Assembly: GCF_000765475.1 (NCBI RefSeq)
Contig: NZ_JRHO01000009.1
Coordinates: 434,001-498,000, forward strand
Direction: 5' to 3'
Length of the DNA: 64,000 bases
Source of the DNA: Methanococcoides methylutens
Lineage (GTDB): Archaea; Halobacteriota; Methanosarcinia; Methanosarcinales; Methanosarcinaceae
Each line of letters opens with the position of its first letter. Position 1 is the stretch's first letter. The notes under the pieces were generated by a model. It did not search any database. It was not told the origin of the DNA and saw only the letters and a list, made by a program, of their open reading frames with translations. A program made the position numbers and the translations under genes. Positions 8,603 to 18,800 of the stretch are shown here, piece by piece.

Positions 8603-9763
8603 ATGATAACTGATCCAATTTGTAAAGCTCATGTAACTGAGAACAGTGCCTATGTTACGGACTATGGCGGCAAGAAGTACTACTTTTGTTCTGCGGAATG
8701 TAAGAATAAGTTCGATCAAATGGAAAAGAGTGTGATCCGCCTGAAGCGTAATATTGGTGAGAGGGAGAGGATCTCCTTTGGCAAGCTCAAAAAGGAGATC
8801 ATAAACCTTGGTATTTGCACTTTGTGCGGTGCCTGTGTTTCTTCCTGTGAATCCATAGCATTTGCGGGGAATCAACCCAAACTGGTCGATAAATGTACTG
8901 CCTGCGGTGTTTGCTATAACCAGTGCCCCAGAACGGTTACAAGGGAGGAGGACCTTGTGGGAAAACTCAGGTTCGGATATGCTGCGAAGTCTTCAATTCC
9001 CGGCTTTAAGGGTCAGGATGGTGGTGTTGTCACCTCACTGGTCGCATACGGGCTTGAGGAAGGCTTACTGGATTGTGCCATCGTCACAAGGAAGTCGGAC
9101 GACGAACCGTGGAAAGCTGAACCTTTTATTGCAACTACTGTAGATGAGGTCCTGGAGTCTGCAGGAAGTATCTATTCTCACAGCATGACCATGGAGCCTC
9201 TTATGAGCGCTATCAAGCAGGGCATGAGGAGCATTGCATTTGTTGGTCCCAGTTGCAATATAGATGCTGTTCACAAGATGCAGACAAGTCCACATGGCTT
9301 CCTGCATTTGTTCCTGAGGGCAAAGGTCCTGAAGTTCGGTCTTTTCTGCATGGACAGCTTCGAGCATGAAGGCATCAGGGAATTTGTGGAAACGCATGGA
9401 ATGGATCTTAATGACATCAATTCAATGAAGATTCGTAAAGGGGTCTTTGAGTTTGGTATGGATGATGGCATAAAGAGCTATGATCTCTCAGAACTGGACC
9501 AGTGCCGATCTACTTCCTGCAAGTTCTGTACCGATATGGCTGCTGAGAACTCCGATATATCCTTCGGGGGCGTGGGGACGCCGCAGGGCTGGAGCACTGT
9601 CCTGGCGCGCTCATCGATCGGGTAGGAGATTCTCTGTGAAGCGATTGACAATGGCTACATTGAAGCAAGGCGCCTTGAGAAGAAGGAAATGGATCGTGCA
9701 GTAAATCTTGCGAAGATGAAGAAGGTACAGATGTATGCCCTGAACCGGAGGCAGAAGGCCTGA
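8603..9763 (+). CDS. YHS-ferredoxin-FrhB-type F420 oxidoreductase with in-frame UAG
   Basis: 386 codons. YHS metal-binding domain at the N-terminus (DPICKAH ... YYFCSAECK), two 4Fe-4S motifs (CTLCGACVSSC and CTACGVCYNQC), then the coenzyme F420 hydrogenase/dehydrogenase beta-subunit N and C domains (GQDGGVVTSLVAYGLEEG; VGPSCNIDAVHKMQ; CKFCTDMAAENSDISFGGVG). Frame is interrupted by TAG at 9623-9625 (codon 341) inside the conserved C-terminus: GWSTVLARSSIG, then TAG, then EILCEAIDNGYIEARRLE, ending at TGA 9761. The tail after TAG is family-typical, so either UAG is read (probably as pyrrolysine) or the gene is a recent pseudogene. Start chosen at 8603 (GGTG 9 nt upstream, MITDPIC start); 8558 is an alternative. 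Likely an F420-linked electron carrier; partner unknown. Confidence 0.82.
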
Positions 9764-9832
9764 ATGTCATCATGTTTTCAAAATATCGATTGGTAATTGA
9801 TAAAAAGAGGTCAAAGTAAAAGAAAGTAATAT

Positions 9833-9907
9833 TGGTGGACCGGTCGGGAATTGAACCCGAGGCCTCTACCATGCCAAGGTAGCGATCTTCCCCTGATCTA
9901 CCGGCCC
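9833..9907 (-). tRNA. tRNA-Ala (GGC anticodon), CCA encoded
   Basis: Cloverleaf read on the minus strand: acceptor GGGCCGG pairs with CCGGTCC, including the G3-U70 pair that identifies alanine. The anticodon loop TTGGCAT gives GGC, and the T-arm is CTCGGGTTCAATTCCCGA-like. The terminal CCA is encoded (9833-9835). Convergent with the FrhB-like gene. Confidence 0.95.
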
Positions 9908-10083
9908 AATATTTAGAACATACTTACCATTATCTAAAATAAAGCTATCGCTGTATAATTGTGATGTTTCTCCTTTCAATTTAAATTTTTAGAAAATGAC
10001 GGCATCGAAGTGCGAAACGTTAATATACTAGGATGTGTATTGTGTAGCTCGTACGATGAACAACATCGTGCAAGAGACGCATT

Positions 10084-10160
10084 GGGCCCGTAGCTTAGCT
10101 AGGTGGAGCGTTCGGCTGATAACCGAAAGGTCCTGAGTTCGAATCTCAGCGGGCCCACCA
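10084..10160 (+). tRNA. tRNA-Ile (GAT anticodon), CCA encoded
   Basis: Acceptor GGGCCCG pairs with CGGGCCC; D-arm TAGCTTAGCTAGGTGGAG; anticodon loop CTGATAA gives GAT; T-arm CTGAGTTCGAATCTCAG; encoded CCA at 10158-10160. It is divergent from tRNA-Ala, 176 bp away. Confidence 0.96.
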
Positions 10161-10482
10161 TAACTACTTTTCTAAAAATTTCGATATTATTGTTCTATCC
10201 ACTCTCTAATTTAGTCAATGTTTTCACGATTTTTCAAACTACATTTATTCAAGTCTTTCCTTCCATTAGCCATGCTTGATTATTATTCATGTCTCTGGTA
10301 ATATTGTTCCTACTGCATTTTAAATGGTTAGCGAAGCTTAACATCTTGAATTGTGCCCCGGAAGCAAAAGATGTTATGAGGGTTGGTCTGAAATTAAGTT
10401 ATAATATAAAAACGAAAACATAATATTTATAAACTAATAGATAATATGCCCTTTATAAAATCCTAACTATAATGGTGGACGT
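10161..10482. other. AT-rich intergenic region
   Basis: About 320 bp between tRNA-Ile and the next regulator gene. A TATA-like stretch (ATAATATTTATAAACT) near 10420-10435 probably serves the regulator gene. Nothing else is recognised. Confidence 0.4.
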
Positions 10483-10854
10483 ATGAATAACGGAGAATTT
10501 TATATGGATGATGAGGACAGTGAGATGGTTTTGCTCCTTCAGAAACTGAATGTTTCTAAACCTGTGGCAAAGACACTTGCTTGTTTATTAACTGCTGAAA
10601 AGATAACTTCCCGTGAGGTCGAAATGATGTCACGTTTAAGGCAACCTGAGGTTAGTATTGCCATGACCTATCTTCAGAAGAACAACTGGGTAGAGGTTGA
10701 AGAAGTAAAGAAGAAACAGGGCAAAGGCAGGCCTATTAAAGTGTATACTCTAACTGTTCCAATGGATGAGATCATTAATACCATAGAGCAGAAGGTTATA
10801 TCTGAGAATCAAATGATGCTGGAGAATATTGAAAGGCTTAAAGACCTTTCATGA
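10483..10854 (+). CDS. Winged-helix transcriptional regulator (archaeal, COG4738-like)
   Basis: 123 aa. After an acidic N-terminus (MDDEDSEMV), residues about 20-95 form a helix-turn-helix: LNVSKPVAKTLACLL, ITSREVEMMSRLRQPEVSIAM (recognition helix) and a wing KKQGKGRPIKVYTL. The C-terminal helix is probably a dimerisation segment. This architecture is common in small archaeal regulators of unknown target. The start is the ATG preceded by GGTGG at 10474. The next gene, leuC-type, is 220 bp away, so co-transcription is unlikely. Confidence 0.8.
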   Translation: MNNGEFYMDDEDSEMVLLLQKLNVSKPVAKTLACLLTAEKITSREVEMMSRLRQPEVSIAMTYLQKNNWVEVEEVKKKQGKGRPIKVYTLTVPMDEIINTIEQKVISENQMMLENIERLKDLS

Positions 10855-11076
10855 TCTTCTTTTCTGATTCTAATTCTAAATCTAATTCTATTCTCTATCT
10901 TTATTTATTGATCAATAATTCCGTTTCTTCATCAAGTAATAGTATTGTCAATTATCTCAGGATTCTTTTCTGATCTGTTATCTGTCATATTTCTCCGTTT
11001 TACAGCTGTGGACAGATACACATATTTATCTGTTTACTGTAGTATTCAGTAAGCAAGTGATACAGGAGTTAGTCTT

Positions 11077-12318
11077 TTGAGTACCATCAGCGAGAAAATA
11101 TTTAGCAGGGCAAGCGGAAAAGAAGCAAAAGCAAACGAGTTTATAATGGCGAACGTGGACTATGCCATGGCTCATGACGGCACCAGTGTGCTTGCAGTAA
11201 GATCGTTCAAAAAAATGGGTCTTGAAAAGGTATGGGACCCAAAACGTATCGTAATTCCATTTGATCATCTCACTCCGGCAAACACGGAAACAACTGCTGC
11301 ATTACATCATGATATCAGGGAGTGGATCGCAGAGCAGGGCATCCCTAATTTCTTTGATGTGGGCGAAGGCATTTGCCATCAGGTGCTTCCTGAGAACGGC
11401 TTTGCAATGCCTGGTAAGCTTGTAGTTGGTGCAGATTCACATTCCTGCACTTACGGTGCTTTCGGGGCATTTGGGACCGGCGTGGGAGCTACTGACATGT
11501 CAGAGATATTTGCCGCAGGTAAGCTGTGGTTCAAAGTTCCTGAGACCATCAAGGTGACTGCCCGGGGTAAATTGGGTAAGCATGTACTTGCCAAGGACAT
11601 GACCCTCAAGACCATTGGGACAGTTGGTGCTGCCGGAGCTACGTACAAAGCTGCAGAGTTCTATGGTGACACTATCACAGATCTTTCAATATCCGGCAGG
11701 ATGACGCTTTGTAACATGGCTATTGAAATGGGTGGTAAGGCCGGTATCGTGCCTCCTGACAAGAAGACATTTGATTTCCTTGAAGGCAGGGCTGTTGAGG
11801 AGTATGAGCCTGTCTACGCCGACGAGGATGCTGAATACTGCGCTGAATATGATATTGATGGTGCAGATCTTGAGCCGCAGGTTGCCCGTCCTCATCAGGT
11901 AGACAATGTATGTGATGTCATGGAAGTTGCCGGCACAAAGGTGGACCAGGTTTTCATTGGCACTTGCACCAATGGAAGGCTTGAGGACCTTGAGGTTGCT
12001 GCTGATCTCCTTAAAGGGGAGAAAGTTGCTGTCAGAACCCTTGTTATTCCTGCTTCACGTTCCGTAATGATCGAAGCTATTCGGAATGGAACTGCTGAAC
12101 TATTATTGGAGGCAGGTGCGACCCTTGGAACCCCTGGATGTGGTCCATGTCTTGGAGGTCACATGGGGGTTATCGGTGAGGGTGAAGTGTGCATCTCAAC
12201 GGCAAACCGTAATTTCAGAGGCAGGATGGGTACTGGTGGTCAGATCTATCTGGGATCTCCTGCAACAGCTGCAGCATCTGCGCTGACAGGTGAGATCACC
12301 GATCCAAGAACCGTTTGA
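11077..12318 (+). CDS. leuC: 3-isopropylmalate dehydratase / homoaconitase large subunit
   Basis: 413 aa, the usual length for archaeal LeuC/HacA-type proteins. The three cysteines that ligate the 4Fe-4S cluster are in [12 protein letters not shown] (one) and [12 protein letters not shown] (two). Substrate and active-site blocks [32 protein letters not shown] and [13 protein letters not shown] are intact. It isomerises 2-isopropylmalate in leucine synthesis, or homologous tricarboxylates in the methanogen coenzyme B pathway; sequence alone does not separate the two, and the small subunit is not in the window. Start is TTG 11077 behind CAGGAG. Confidence 0.9.
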   Translation: MSTISEKIFSRASGKEAKANEFIMANVDYAMAHDGTSVLAVRSFKKMGLEKVWDPKRIVIPFDHLTPANTETTAALHHDIREWIAEQGIPNFFDVGEGICHQVLPENGFAMPGKLVVGADSHSCTYGAFGAFGTGVGATDMSEIFAAGKLWFKVPETIKVTARGKLGKHVLAKDMTLKTIGTVGAAGATYKAAEFYGDTITDLSISGRMTLCNMAIEMGGKAGIVPPDKKTFDFLEGRAVEEYEPVYADEDAEYCAEYDIDGADLEPQVARPHQVDNVCDVMEVAGTKVDQVFIGTCTNGRLEDLEVAADLLKGEKVAVRTLVIPASRSVMIEAIRNGTAELLLEAGATLGTPGCGPCLGGHMGVIGEGEVCISTANRNFRGRMGTGGQIYLGSPATAAASALTGEITDPRTV

Positions 12319-12344
12319 ACAGTAACTTATTTGGAGGTAGTGAA

Positions 12345-12557
12345 ATGGTAGAAGAACTGGATGAAGGGAAACTGGAACATCTTTTGGGGCACTGGATAGA
12401 GCACAATGAAAACCACAGCAAAAGCTTCAATGACTGGATAGTCAAGCTGGAAGCTGCCGGGTTTGAGGAAGTCGCAGGTCATATCCGCACAGCTGCTACG
12501 AAGATGGATGAATGTACTGAACATTTAAAACAGGCAAAAGAGGTCGTGAGGAAGTAA
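12345..12557 (+). CDS. Small helical conserved protein
   Basis: 70 aa from ATG 12345, with GGAGG at 12333-12337 fixing the start. Predicted entirely alpha-helical and acidic, with HLLGHWIEHNENHSKSFNDW near the middle (four His, two Trp), which could bind a metal or haem. It starts 26 bp after leuC and is probably co-transcribed. Similar small proteins occur in methanogens; function unknown. Confidence 0.75.
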   Translation: MVEELDEGKLEHLLGHWIEHNENHSKSFNDWIVKLEAAGFEEVAGHIRTAATKMDECTEHLKQAKEVVRK

Positions 12558-12582
12558 ATTTCCTCACGGACGACATTTTTAA
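12543..12582 (+). terminator. Stem-loop terminator overlapping the stop of the 70-aa gene
   Basis: GTGAGGAA (12546-12553) pairs with TTCCTCAC across a short loop that contains the TAA stop. A second short GTC/GAC pairing lies outside a bulge, and ATTTTTAATTT follows. It ends the leuC transcription unit. Confidence 0.5.
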
Positions 12583-12681
12583 TTTGATTGCCGGCTTATT
12601 GGAAAGCCAATCGTTTTTTGGAAGGTAATTTGAGACATGATCCACTATGGGTATCAATGTCTGAAAATTAAATAACAACTA

Positions 12682-12825
12682 TCACTCAGTTACTTTCTGA
12701 GAGGAGCTTTGAAGAGCGTAGTGTGCTTTGTGTTCTTCAACTGTTCTGTCGCTTAACCTGAAGCCATGCAATGCATGTGGGAAAGGCGAAGCTGATACAA
12801 CTCTTACTTCTGTCTTATTTGCCAT
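12682..12825 (-). CDS. 47-aa small protein, unknown
   Basis: Reading frame of 47 codons ending TGA, with a strong ribosome site (AGGAG, 8 nt before ATG at 12825). The protein starts MANKTEVRVVSASPFPHALH and continues with GFRLSDRTVEEHKAHYALQ; it is basic and His-rich with a plausible strand-turn-helix layout. It stands alone in a 1-kb gap between leuC and larC. Coding is inferred from the ribosome site and the non-random composition; function unknown. Confidence 0.55.
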   Translation of the reverse strand: MANKTEVRVVSASPFPHALHGFRLSDRTVEEHKAHYALQSSSQKVTE

Positions 12826-13620
12826 AAGTGTTTCTCCTTTTTATTTTAAAATAATATTTGACTCCTTTATTTTGCCCTTTGCTCCTGTTGCAGTAGGCAA
12901 TTACACACTAATCCTCATGTATATAAAGGTTTGCATTTTATTTATATACTCGCTTATTTTTCGAGTTGTAATGTAGTTTTATTTATTAATTATTTTATAA
13001 ACAAAAAAACTGGACTAAATTTGCCTGAATATAAAGATTTCTACAATTAATAGTTGATACTTATAAACATTGGTGTTTAAAAAAACGCCAAGTGTAGGCT
13101 TCATACTCTTTGATTCTTTTGACAGTGGAAAGAAATAGGTGCACATTTATTTTAATTTTTAACAGATATCTAACTAAAAAAACGCAATCAACAAAACTTA
13201 TACTAAAATATTATTTATACTATGTATTAATTTAATTAATTATAAACTATTTTAAATTTATAATACTTAGTTGTAGTTATGATGAATATTCTAAATATAT
13301 CTATCAATAGACTTCTTTTTTCCAATATAAGATCCACAAATACTTACTATTTTTCTTGAAGACCTCTGGTCAAACAATCTCTAGATCAAAAACTGATACA
13401 ACTTATCATTTTTTTTCTTCTAGATGTGATCTTATGATTATGCAGTCTTTGCAATCTCTTTTTTAACTAAACAAGTCGATTTGTTTTAATAAAAAATCAA
13501 TTTTGATTTATTTAGTATGTTGAAAACAAGAGTCTATAGCCTTTATTTCTCTCACTTTTGGACCTGCCGCATAATTCCTCTCTCACCCGACGTAAATCTT
13601 CTAAAAATAGTTTTGTTGTA
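12826..13620. other. 800-bp AT-rich gap
   Basis: Extremely AT-rich with many TTTATTTAT and AAATTTATAA runs and no supportable gene. A hairpin (TTGGTGTTT and AAACGCCAA, about 13071-13093) sits in the middle. The left end holds the promoter of the 47-aa gene. The rest may be decayed sequence between two convergent or unrelated units. Confidence 0.4.
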
Positions 13621-14811
13621 TCAGAGGTCCGTAAATCTCTTCCACGCGGTCTCTTCTGCGCGCCGCATAACTTCTTTCAAAGGTAACCCGGTAATGTCAC
13701 TTACACGTCGGCAGTCTTCATATTCCGCAGAGATGTGAAGGATCTCTCCGCTCCTGTCCTGCGCGATCTTCACAGCAACCTTATACTCGTGATCTGCAAT
13801 TGCCATGGTGACACTGTCCATCCTGCGGTCGGCTATAAATCGGTGTTTTGTAGGAATGACGCGTACTCCCAGGGTGCCGGTCTGGCGCATAAGTTCTCCT
13901 GCAATACGTGCACTTTCCTCTGGTTTTGCTATAACCTGGATTATATGACCACTACGTCCCTTTTTCATGGTGGTGGGTGTGATGGCAACATCCTTTGCTC
14001 CGGCTTCCATCAGCTTTTCGAACAGGTTTCCGAGCACTTCTCCTGTCACATCGTCCACATTGGTCTCAAGAACTTCTATGGAATCTCTTGAGAGGTCTCC
14101 GGTAACATCCATCAGCATTGTGCGAAGAACATTCGGCATTTCCATATCAGCATCTCCTGCACCGTATCCGGTCTCAAGTATCTTTCCCATAGGCAGCCTG
14201 TCCACAGGTTCTGCAAAATATGCAAGAATGGCTGCACCTGTGGGTGTGAGTAGCTCCCGCTCACCAGAGCTGTAGATTTGCAACCCGCTTTCTTTCATTA
14301 TCTCTAGAGTGGCAGGTGCCGGCACCGGAAATGTGCCATGGGCAGCTTTTACGCTACCACCTCCGACGTTGACAGGAGTGCAGAAAATGTGATCAGCTTT
14401 CATTTTATGGATGGCATAACAGGAACCGATTACATCTGCAAGGGCATCATCCTGTCCTACTTCATGGAAGTGGAGCTCTTCGAGGGTTTTTCCATGGACT
14501 CTGGATTCGGCCTCTCCGAGAAGTCTGAAAACACCAAGAGCACTTTTCTTGACCTCAGCAGGTAATGCTGCAGCTTTGATGGTATTGATAAGATCTTCAT
14601 ATCTTCTGTCGTTCTTATCATCATGTGTTCGGACATGAACGTTCGTAGCTTCAATACCACATTTATTTGCAGTTCCCACAGAAACAGTGACATTCACAGA
14701 AGATTCAATGATGTCGCAAAGCTCTTTTTTATCTATGCCAAGCCCTACAAGTCCCCCAAGGATCATGTCTCCGGAAGCACCTGAGAACGGCTCAAAGATA
14801 AGTGATCTCAT
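13621..14811 (-). CDS. larC: LarC-type nickel insertion protein (nickel-pincer cofactor synthesis)
   Basis: 396 aa from ATG 14811 (MRSLIFEPFSGASGDMILGG is the canonical LarC start); an upstream ATG at 14835 overlaps larB. Known function: LarC uses CTP to insert nickel into the pyridinium-bisthiocarboxylate mononucleotide cofactor of lactate racemase-type enzymes. Conserved features: FSGASGDM, EELHFHEVGQDDALADVIG with its histidines, NVGGGSVKAAHGTFPVPAPAT, and the C-terminal LETNVDDVTGEVLG domain. It lies directly downstream of larB in the same orientation. LarE, the sulfur-inserting enzyme, is not in the window. Confidence 0.88.
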   Translation of the reverse strand: MRSLIFEPFSGASGDMILGGLVGLGIDKKELCDIIESSVNVTVSVGTANKCGIEATNVHVRTHDDKNDRRYEDLINTIKAAALPAEVKKSALGVFRLLGEAESRVHGKTLEELHFHEVGQDDALADVIGSCYAIHKMKADHIFCTPVNVGGGSVKAAHGTFPVPAPATLEIMKESGLQIYSSGERELLTPTGAAILAYFAEPVDRLPMGKILETGYGAGDADMEMPNVLRTMLMDVTGDLSRDSIEVLETNVDDVTGEVLGNLFEKLMEAGAKDVAITPTTMKKGRSGHIIQVIAKPEESARIAGELMRQTGTLGVRVIPTKHRFIADRRMDSVTMAIADHEYKVAVKIAQDRSGEILHISAEYEDCRRVSDITGLPLKEVMRRAEETAWKRFTDL

Positions 14812-14827
14812 TCCATCAACAACCTTT

Positions 14828-15607
14828 TTAATCATTTGAATTGCGTGCCTCAGCTGCCTTGTTTGCAATTCTTGCTGCGAATGCACCGGCAACAAATCCT
14901 GCATCAATATTGACAACTGATAGTACCGAGCAGGACTGTAGCATGGACAACAATGCAGCTTCTCCCTTTGCACCGGCACCGTATCCAATGGATACGGGTA
15001 ATCCTATTACCGGAGCATCAACAAGGCTGGAGACCACGGTTGGCAATGTGCCTTCTCTTCCTGCAGCGACAACAATGGCATCTGGTCTGTATTCTTCGAT
15101 ATCCTGCAGCTTTGAGATAAGTCTGTGAAATCCGGCTACTCCCACATCATAAATGGGCAGGGTCTCACACCCCATCTCTGAAGCTGCCATTCTTGCTTCT
15201 TCAGCGACCGTTATGTCTGCGGTACCTGCTGAAATGATCACAAGCCTTCCTCCTGTCTCTGGTACGGGGGTTCCATTGTGTACAACGGCTGTTCTTGAAT
15301 GTTTGCTCCATTCGATATTATCATTTCCAAAAGATCTTTTCAAAGCAATGGCCTTGTTTTCGTCAAGTCGTGTAATGAGTGCCCTTCCTGTGGCATCGAC
15401 CTGTGCTTTTACTATCTCGGCCATATCCTCTGCTTCCTTTCCTTCGGCGAGTATGGCTTCCAATGTGCCTGTTCGGAATTTGCGGAAAGTGTCGAGTTTG
15501 GCAATATCCGATATTTGCACATAGCCCATTGAACGTATCTGGCTTTCTGCAATCTCAAGGTCGGTCTCGTTGTCTTTTACCTGGCGTAAGATCTTCTTTA
15601 AATCCAT
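14828..15607 (-). CDS. larB: LarB-type carboxylase/hydrolase (AIR-carboxylase-like)
   Basis: 259 aa from ATG 15607, with AGAAAGG 8 nt upstream. N-terminal helical region (about 1-90), then a PurE-like Rossmann domain: VIISAGTADITVAEEARMAASEMG, VVAAGREGTLPTVVSSLVDAPVIGLPVSIGYGAG. In the Lar pathway LarB carboxylates nicotinic acid adenine dinucleotide at the pyridinium ring. Only a few bases separate it from larC, so the pair is an operon. The enzyme using the nickel-pincer cofactor here is not evident. Confidence 0.88.
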   Translation of the reverse strand: MDLKKILRQVKDNETDLEIAESQIRSMGYVQISDIAKLDTFRKFRTGTLEAILAEGKEAEDMAEIVKAQVDATGRALITRLDENKAIALKRSFGNDNIEWSKHSRTAVVHNGTPVPETGGRLVIISAGTADITVAEEARMAASEMGCETLPIYDVGVAGFHRLISKLQDIEEYRPDAIVVAAGREGTLPTVVSSLVDAPVIGLPVSIGYGAGAKGEAALLSMLQSCSVLSVVNIDAGFVAGAFAARIANKAAEARNSND

Positions 15608-15760
15608 ATTCAACCTTTCTAATAATGTATTGAACCTTATAAATAGAAGTCCCTTTCAGGCAAAGAATTATAACAATAAGAACCCTAGAATGTAGCCAGA
15701 AGAAAGCGAAAAGCTAATACTTTCTTATTGCATGAAAGTAAATATTAGGTCCCTGTTGTC

Positions 15761-15791
15761 ATGCCCTCTCATCGGAGTGTTGTCAGGGCAT
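15761..15791 (+). promoter_or_regulatory. Hairpin upstream of the TPR gene
   Basis: ATGCCCT (15761-15767) and AGGGCAT (15785-15791) form a 7-bp stem with a 17-nt loop, about 37 bp before the TPR start codon. A second inverted pair, CTAATACTTTC and GAAAGTAAATATTAG, lies just before it (about 15712-15748). They could be leader structures or an operator; nothing known matches. Confidence 0.35.
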
Positions 15792-15828
15792 CCAGGTGGA
15801 AATCAGGTACAAATACAGGTTTACGATA

Positions 15829-18800
15829 ATGTCCAAAAGATCAAATGATATGGCGGTTCGAAATTACAACAAGGGAATGTCCCTCTTAAATAATGGCAAG
15901 CAGGAGGATGCCCTTGAGTGTTTGATAAAAGCAGAAAGTGATGCAAGAAATTCCGGATCTTCTGGTCTGCTCGTCAATGTACTGCAAGCGATCGGAGGTA
16001 TAATGGAGTCAGATGGCAGGATCGGGAAGGCCATTGACATGTACTCAGAAGCATCTGGTCTGCTTGAGTATATAACCGATCACGATCCTTCATTTGTGGA
16101 GCATAAGGCACTGGCCATGAACAAGGCTGCTTCCCTTCTCACAGAGCAAGGCAATACTCTTGAAGCTATCCCTTTCTTTGAGAAAGCTGTTGCATCCTAT
16201 GATAAACTACTTGCCAAAGAACCCAAGAACGATGTTTACTGTTCAAGCGCTACCTCTTCATTGAACGATCTTGCCACAATTCTGGCAGAAGAAGGTAACG
16301 ATGAAAGGGCAAAAGAATTGTTCGAAAAAGCTCTGAAGCTTTCCGGCAAGATGGTCGTACTTGATCCTTTGAACAGGGAGAACACCACAAAGGCTCTGAC
16401 CATCCAGGCCAATCTGGCCAATCTTCTCTATGAGATGGGTCTTATGAAGGATGCAAGGTTGAATCTGGAACATGCATTTGAGGGGTATTCAGGAATCGTG
16501 GATGAAGCTCCTTCGGATAGTATCTTGCATGAGCAGTCACTGGAACTTCTTGAGAAGCTTGTTGTTGCCCTTATGGCAACGGGTGAGTATGATCCTGCAA
16601 AGGATCGCATGCATGAACTGCTGGATCTGCTCTCGAAAGCTACAACTAATGATGCTGATTTTTCCGGAAAGGTCTCTGATGTCTTCATGATGGTGCTAAA
16701 ACTTGCATCTTCACGTGCAGATGAAAATATGCTCGATGACACACGTTCCATTTATGATACTTCCATTAGTGTTATACTGAATCTATTGGAGGAAGAACCC
16801 GAAAACAGTGCTTATCTGGAAATATTCAGCAATATATTACTTGAAATGGAAAAACTGCTGGTACTGGATTCTCCTGATACTGAGAAAGAGGCGGATTATG
16901 ATGTTCTTATCTCAATGTATGAGAAGCTCTCTCTGATGGATCCTGAGGATCTTTCACATCGCACAAAGATCGCAACACTTTATGATAAGAAGGGCAGTTT
17001 CCTTATGAATGCAGGCATGATGGAGAAGGCCATTGACATGTATTCTGAATCCTCTGAAATGATTGGGGATATGTCAGATACTGATACTTCATTTGGGGAG
17101 GACAAGGCACTTGCCATGAGCAAGATCGCTTCCCTTCTCGCAGATAAGGGTAGTACCCTTGAAGCTATTTCTTTCTTTGAGAAAGCTGTTGCTTCCTACG
17201 ATAAACTTCTTGCCAGAGAACCCGGAAACGATGCTTACTATTCCGGTGCTTCCTCTGCAATGAATGATCTTGCCACGATCCTGGTATTTGAAGGTCAAAA
17301 TAAGAGGGCAAAAGAGATGTTCGAGAAAGCGCTGGAGCTTTCCGAAAAGATGGTCGAACTTGATCAGCTGGACCAAGAAGATGCCACAAAGAACTTGACG
17401 ACCCTGACCATCCAGGCCAATCTGGCCAATCTTCTCTATGATATGGGGCTTATGCAGGATGCAAGGGTGAATCTGGAACGTGCATTCGATGGTTATTCAG
17501 GGGTCATGAAGGATGATCCTTCAAACAGCACATTATATGACCAGTCGGTGGGACTTCTTGAGAAGCTTGTAGATTCCTTAATTGTTACTGGTGAATATGA
17601 CTCCGCAAAAGAACGCATCTATGAGCTTGTGGAGTTGCTCCCAAGAGGTGAAAATAACGACTCTGAATTTTCCGGAAAGGTCTCCGATATTTTTATAAAA
17701 CTGACAGATCTTGCATCTTCACGTGCAGACGAAAAAATGTTCGATGACACACGTTCTATTTATGAAACTTCCATTAGCGTTATACTAAAGTTATTGAAAG
17801 AAGAACCTGAAAACATTGTTTATCTGGAAATATTCAGGAACTTATTACTTGAAATGGAACAATTGCTGTTGCTGGATTCTCCTGATGCTAAGAAAGAGGC
17901 TGATTATGGCGCCCTTATCTCAATGTATGAGGAGCTCTCTCGTATGGATCCTGCGGACCTTTCACAACGCATAAAGATCGCAACACTTTATGATGGGAAG
18001 GGGACTTTCCTTATGGATGAAGGCAGGATCAATGAAGCCATTGACATGTATTCAAAAGCATCTGAAACAGTTGAGGATATGCCAGATCATGATCCTTCAT
18101 TTGAGGTGCATAAGGCACTGGCGATGACCAAGGCTGCTTCCCTTCTCACAGAGCAGGGCAATACCCTTGAAGCGATCCCTCTCTTTGAAAAAGCTGTTGC
18201 ATCCTATGATAAACTCCTTTCCAGAGAACCCAGTAATGATGCTTACCGTGTCGGTGCCGTCTATGCGCTTAACGATCTTGCCACAATTCTGGCAGGTGAA
18301 GGTCACAATGAAAGAGCAAGAGGGATGTTCGAGAAAGCTCTGGAACTTTCCGGCAAGATGGTCGTGCTTGACCCGTTGAACCGGGATCGCAGTCCGGAGG
18401 CCCTGACAGCCCTGACGATCCGGACCAATCTGGCCAACCTTCTCTATGGGATGGGGCTTATGCAAGATGCACGGATTTATCTGGAATTTGCATTCGATGG
18501 TTATTCAATGCTTATGAAGGAAGATCCCTCAAACAGTATGTTGTATGACCAGTTACTGGAACTTCTTGAGAAGCTTGTAGATTCCTTAATGGTTACTGGT
18601 GAATATGATTCCTCAAAAGAACGCATCTATGAACTGGTGGAGTTGTTCCCAAGAGCTACGATGGATGATCCTTCTTTTTCCAGTAAGGTCTCCAATCTTT
18701 TCATTGGTCTGGGAGAACTTGCATCCAGGCGTGCAGATGAGCACATGCTTGATGACACACGTTCCATTTATGAAACGTCCATTATTGTGATTCTGAAGCT

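Noticed and set aside
9510-9872. Minus-strand 120-codon frame overlapping the FrhB tail and tRNA-Ala
   Set aside because: It is a shadow of the real gene and runs through the tRNA gene.
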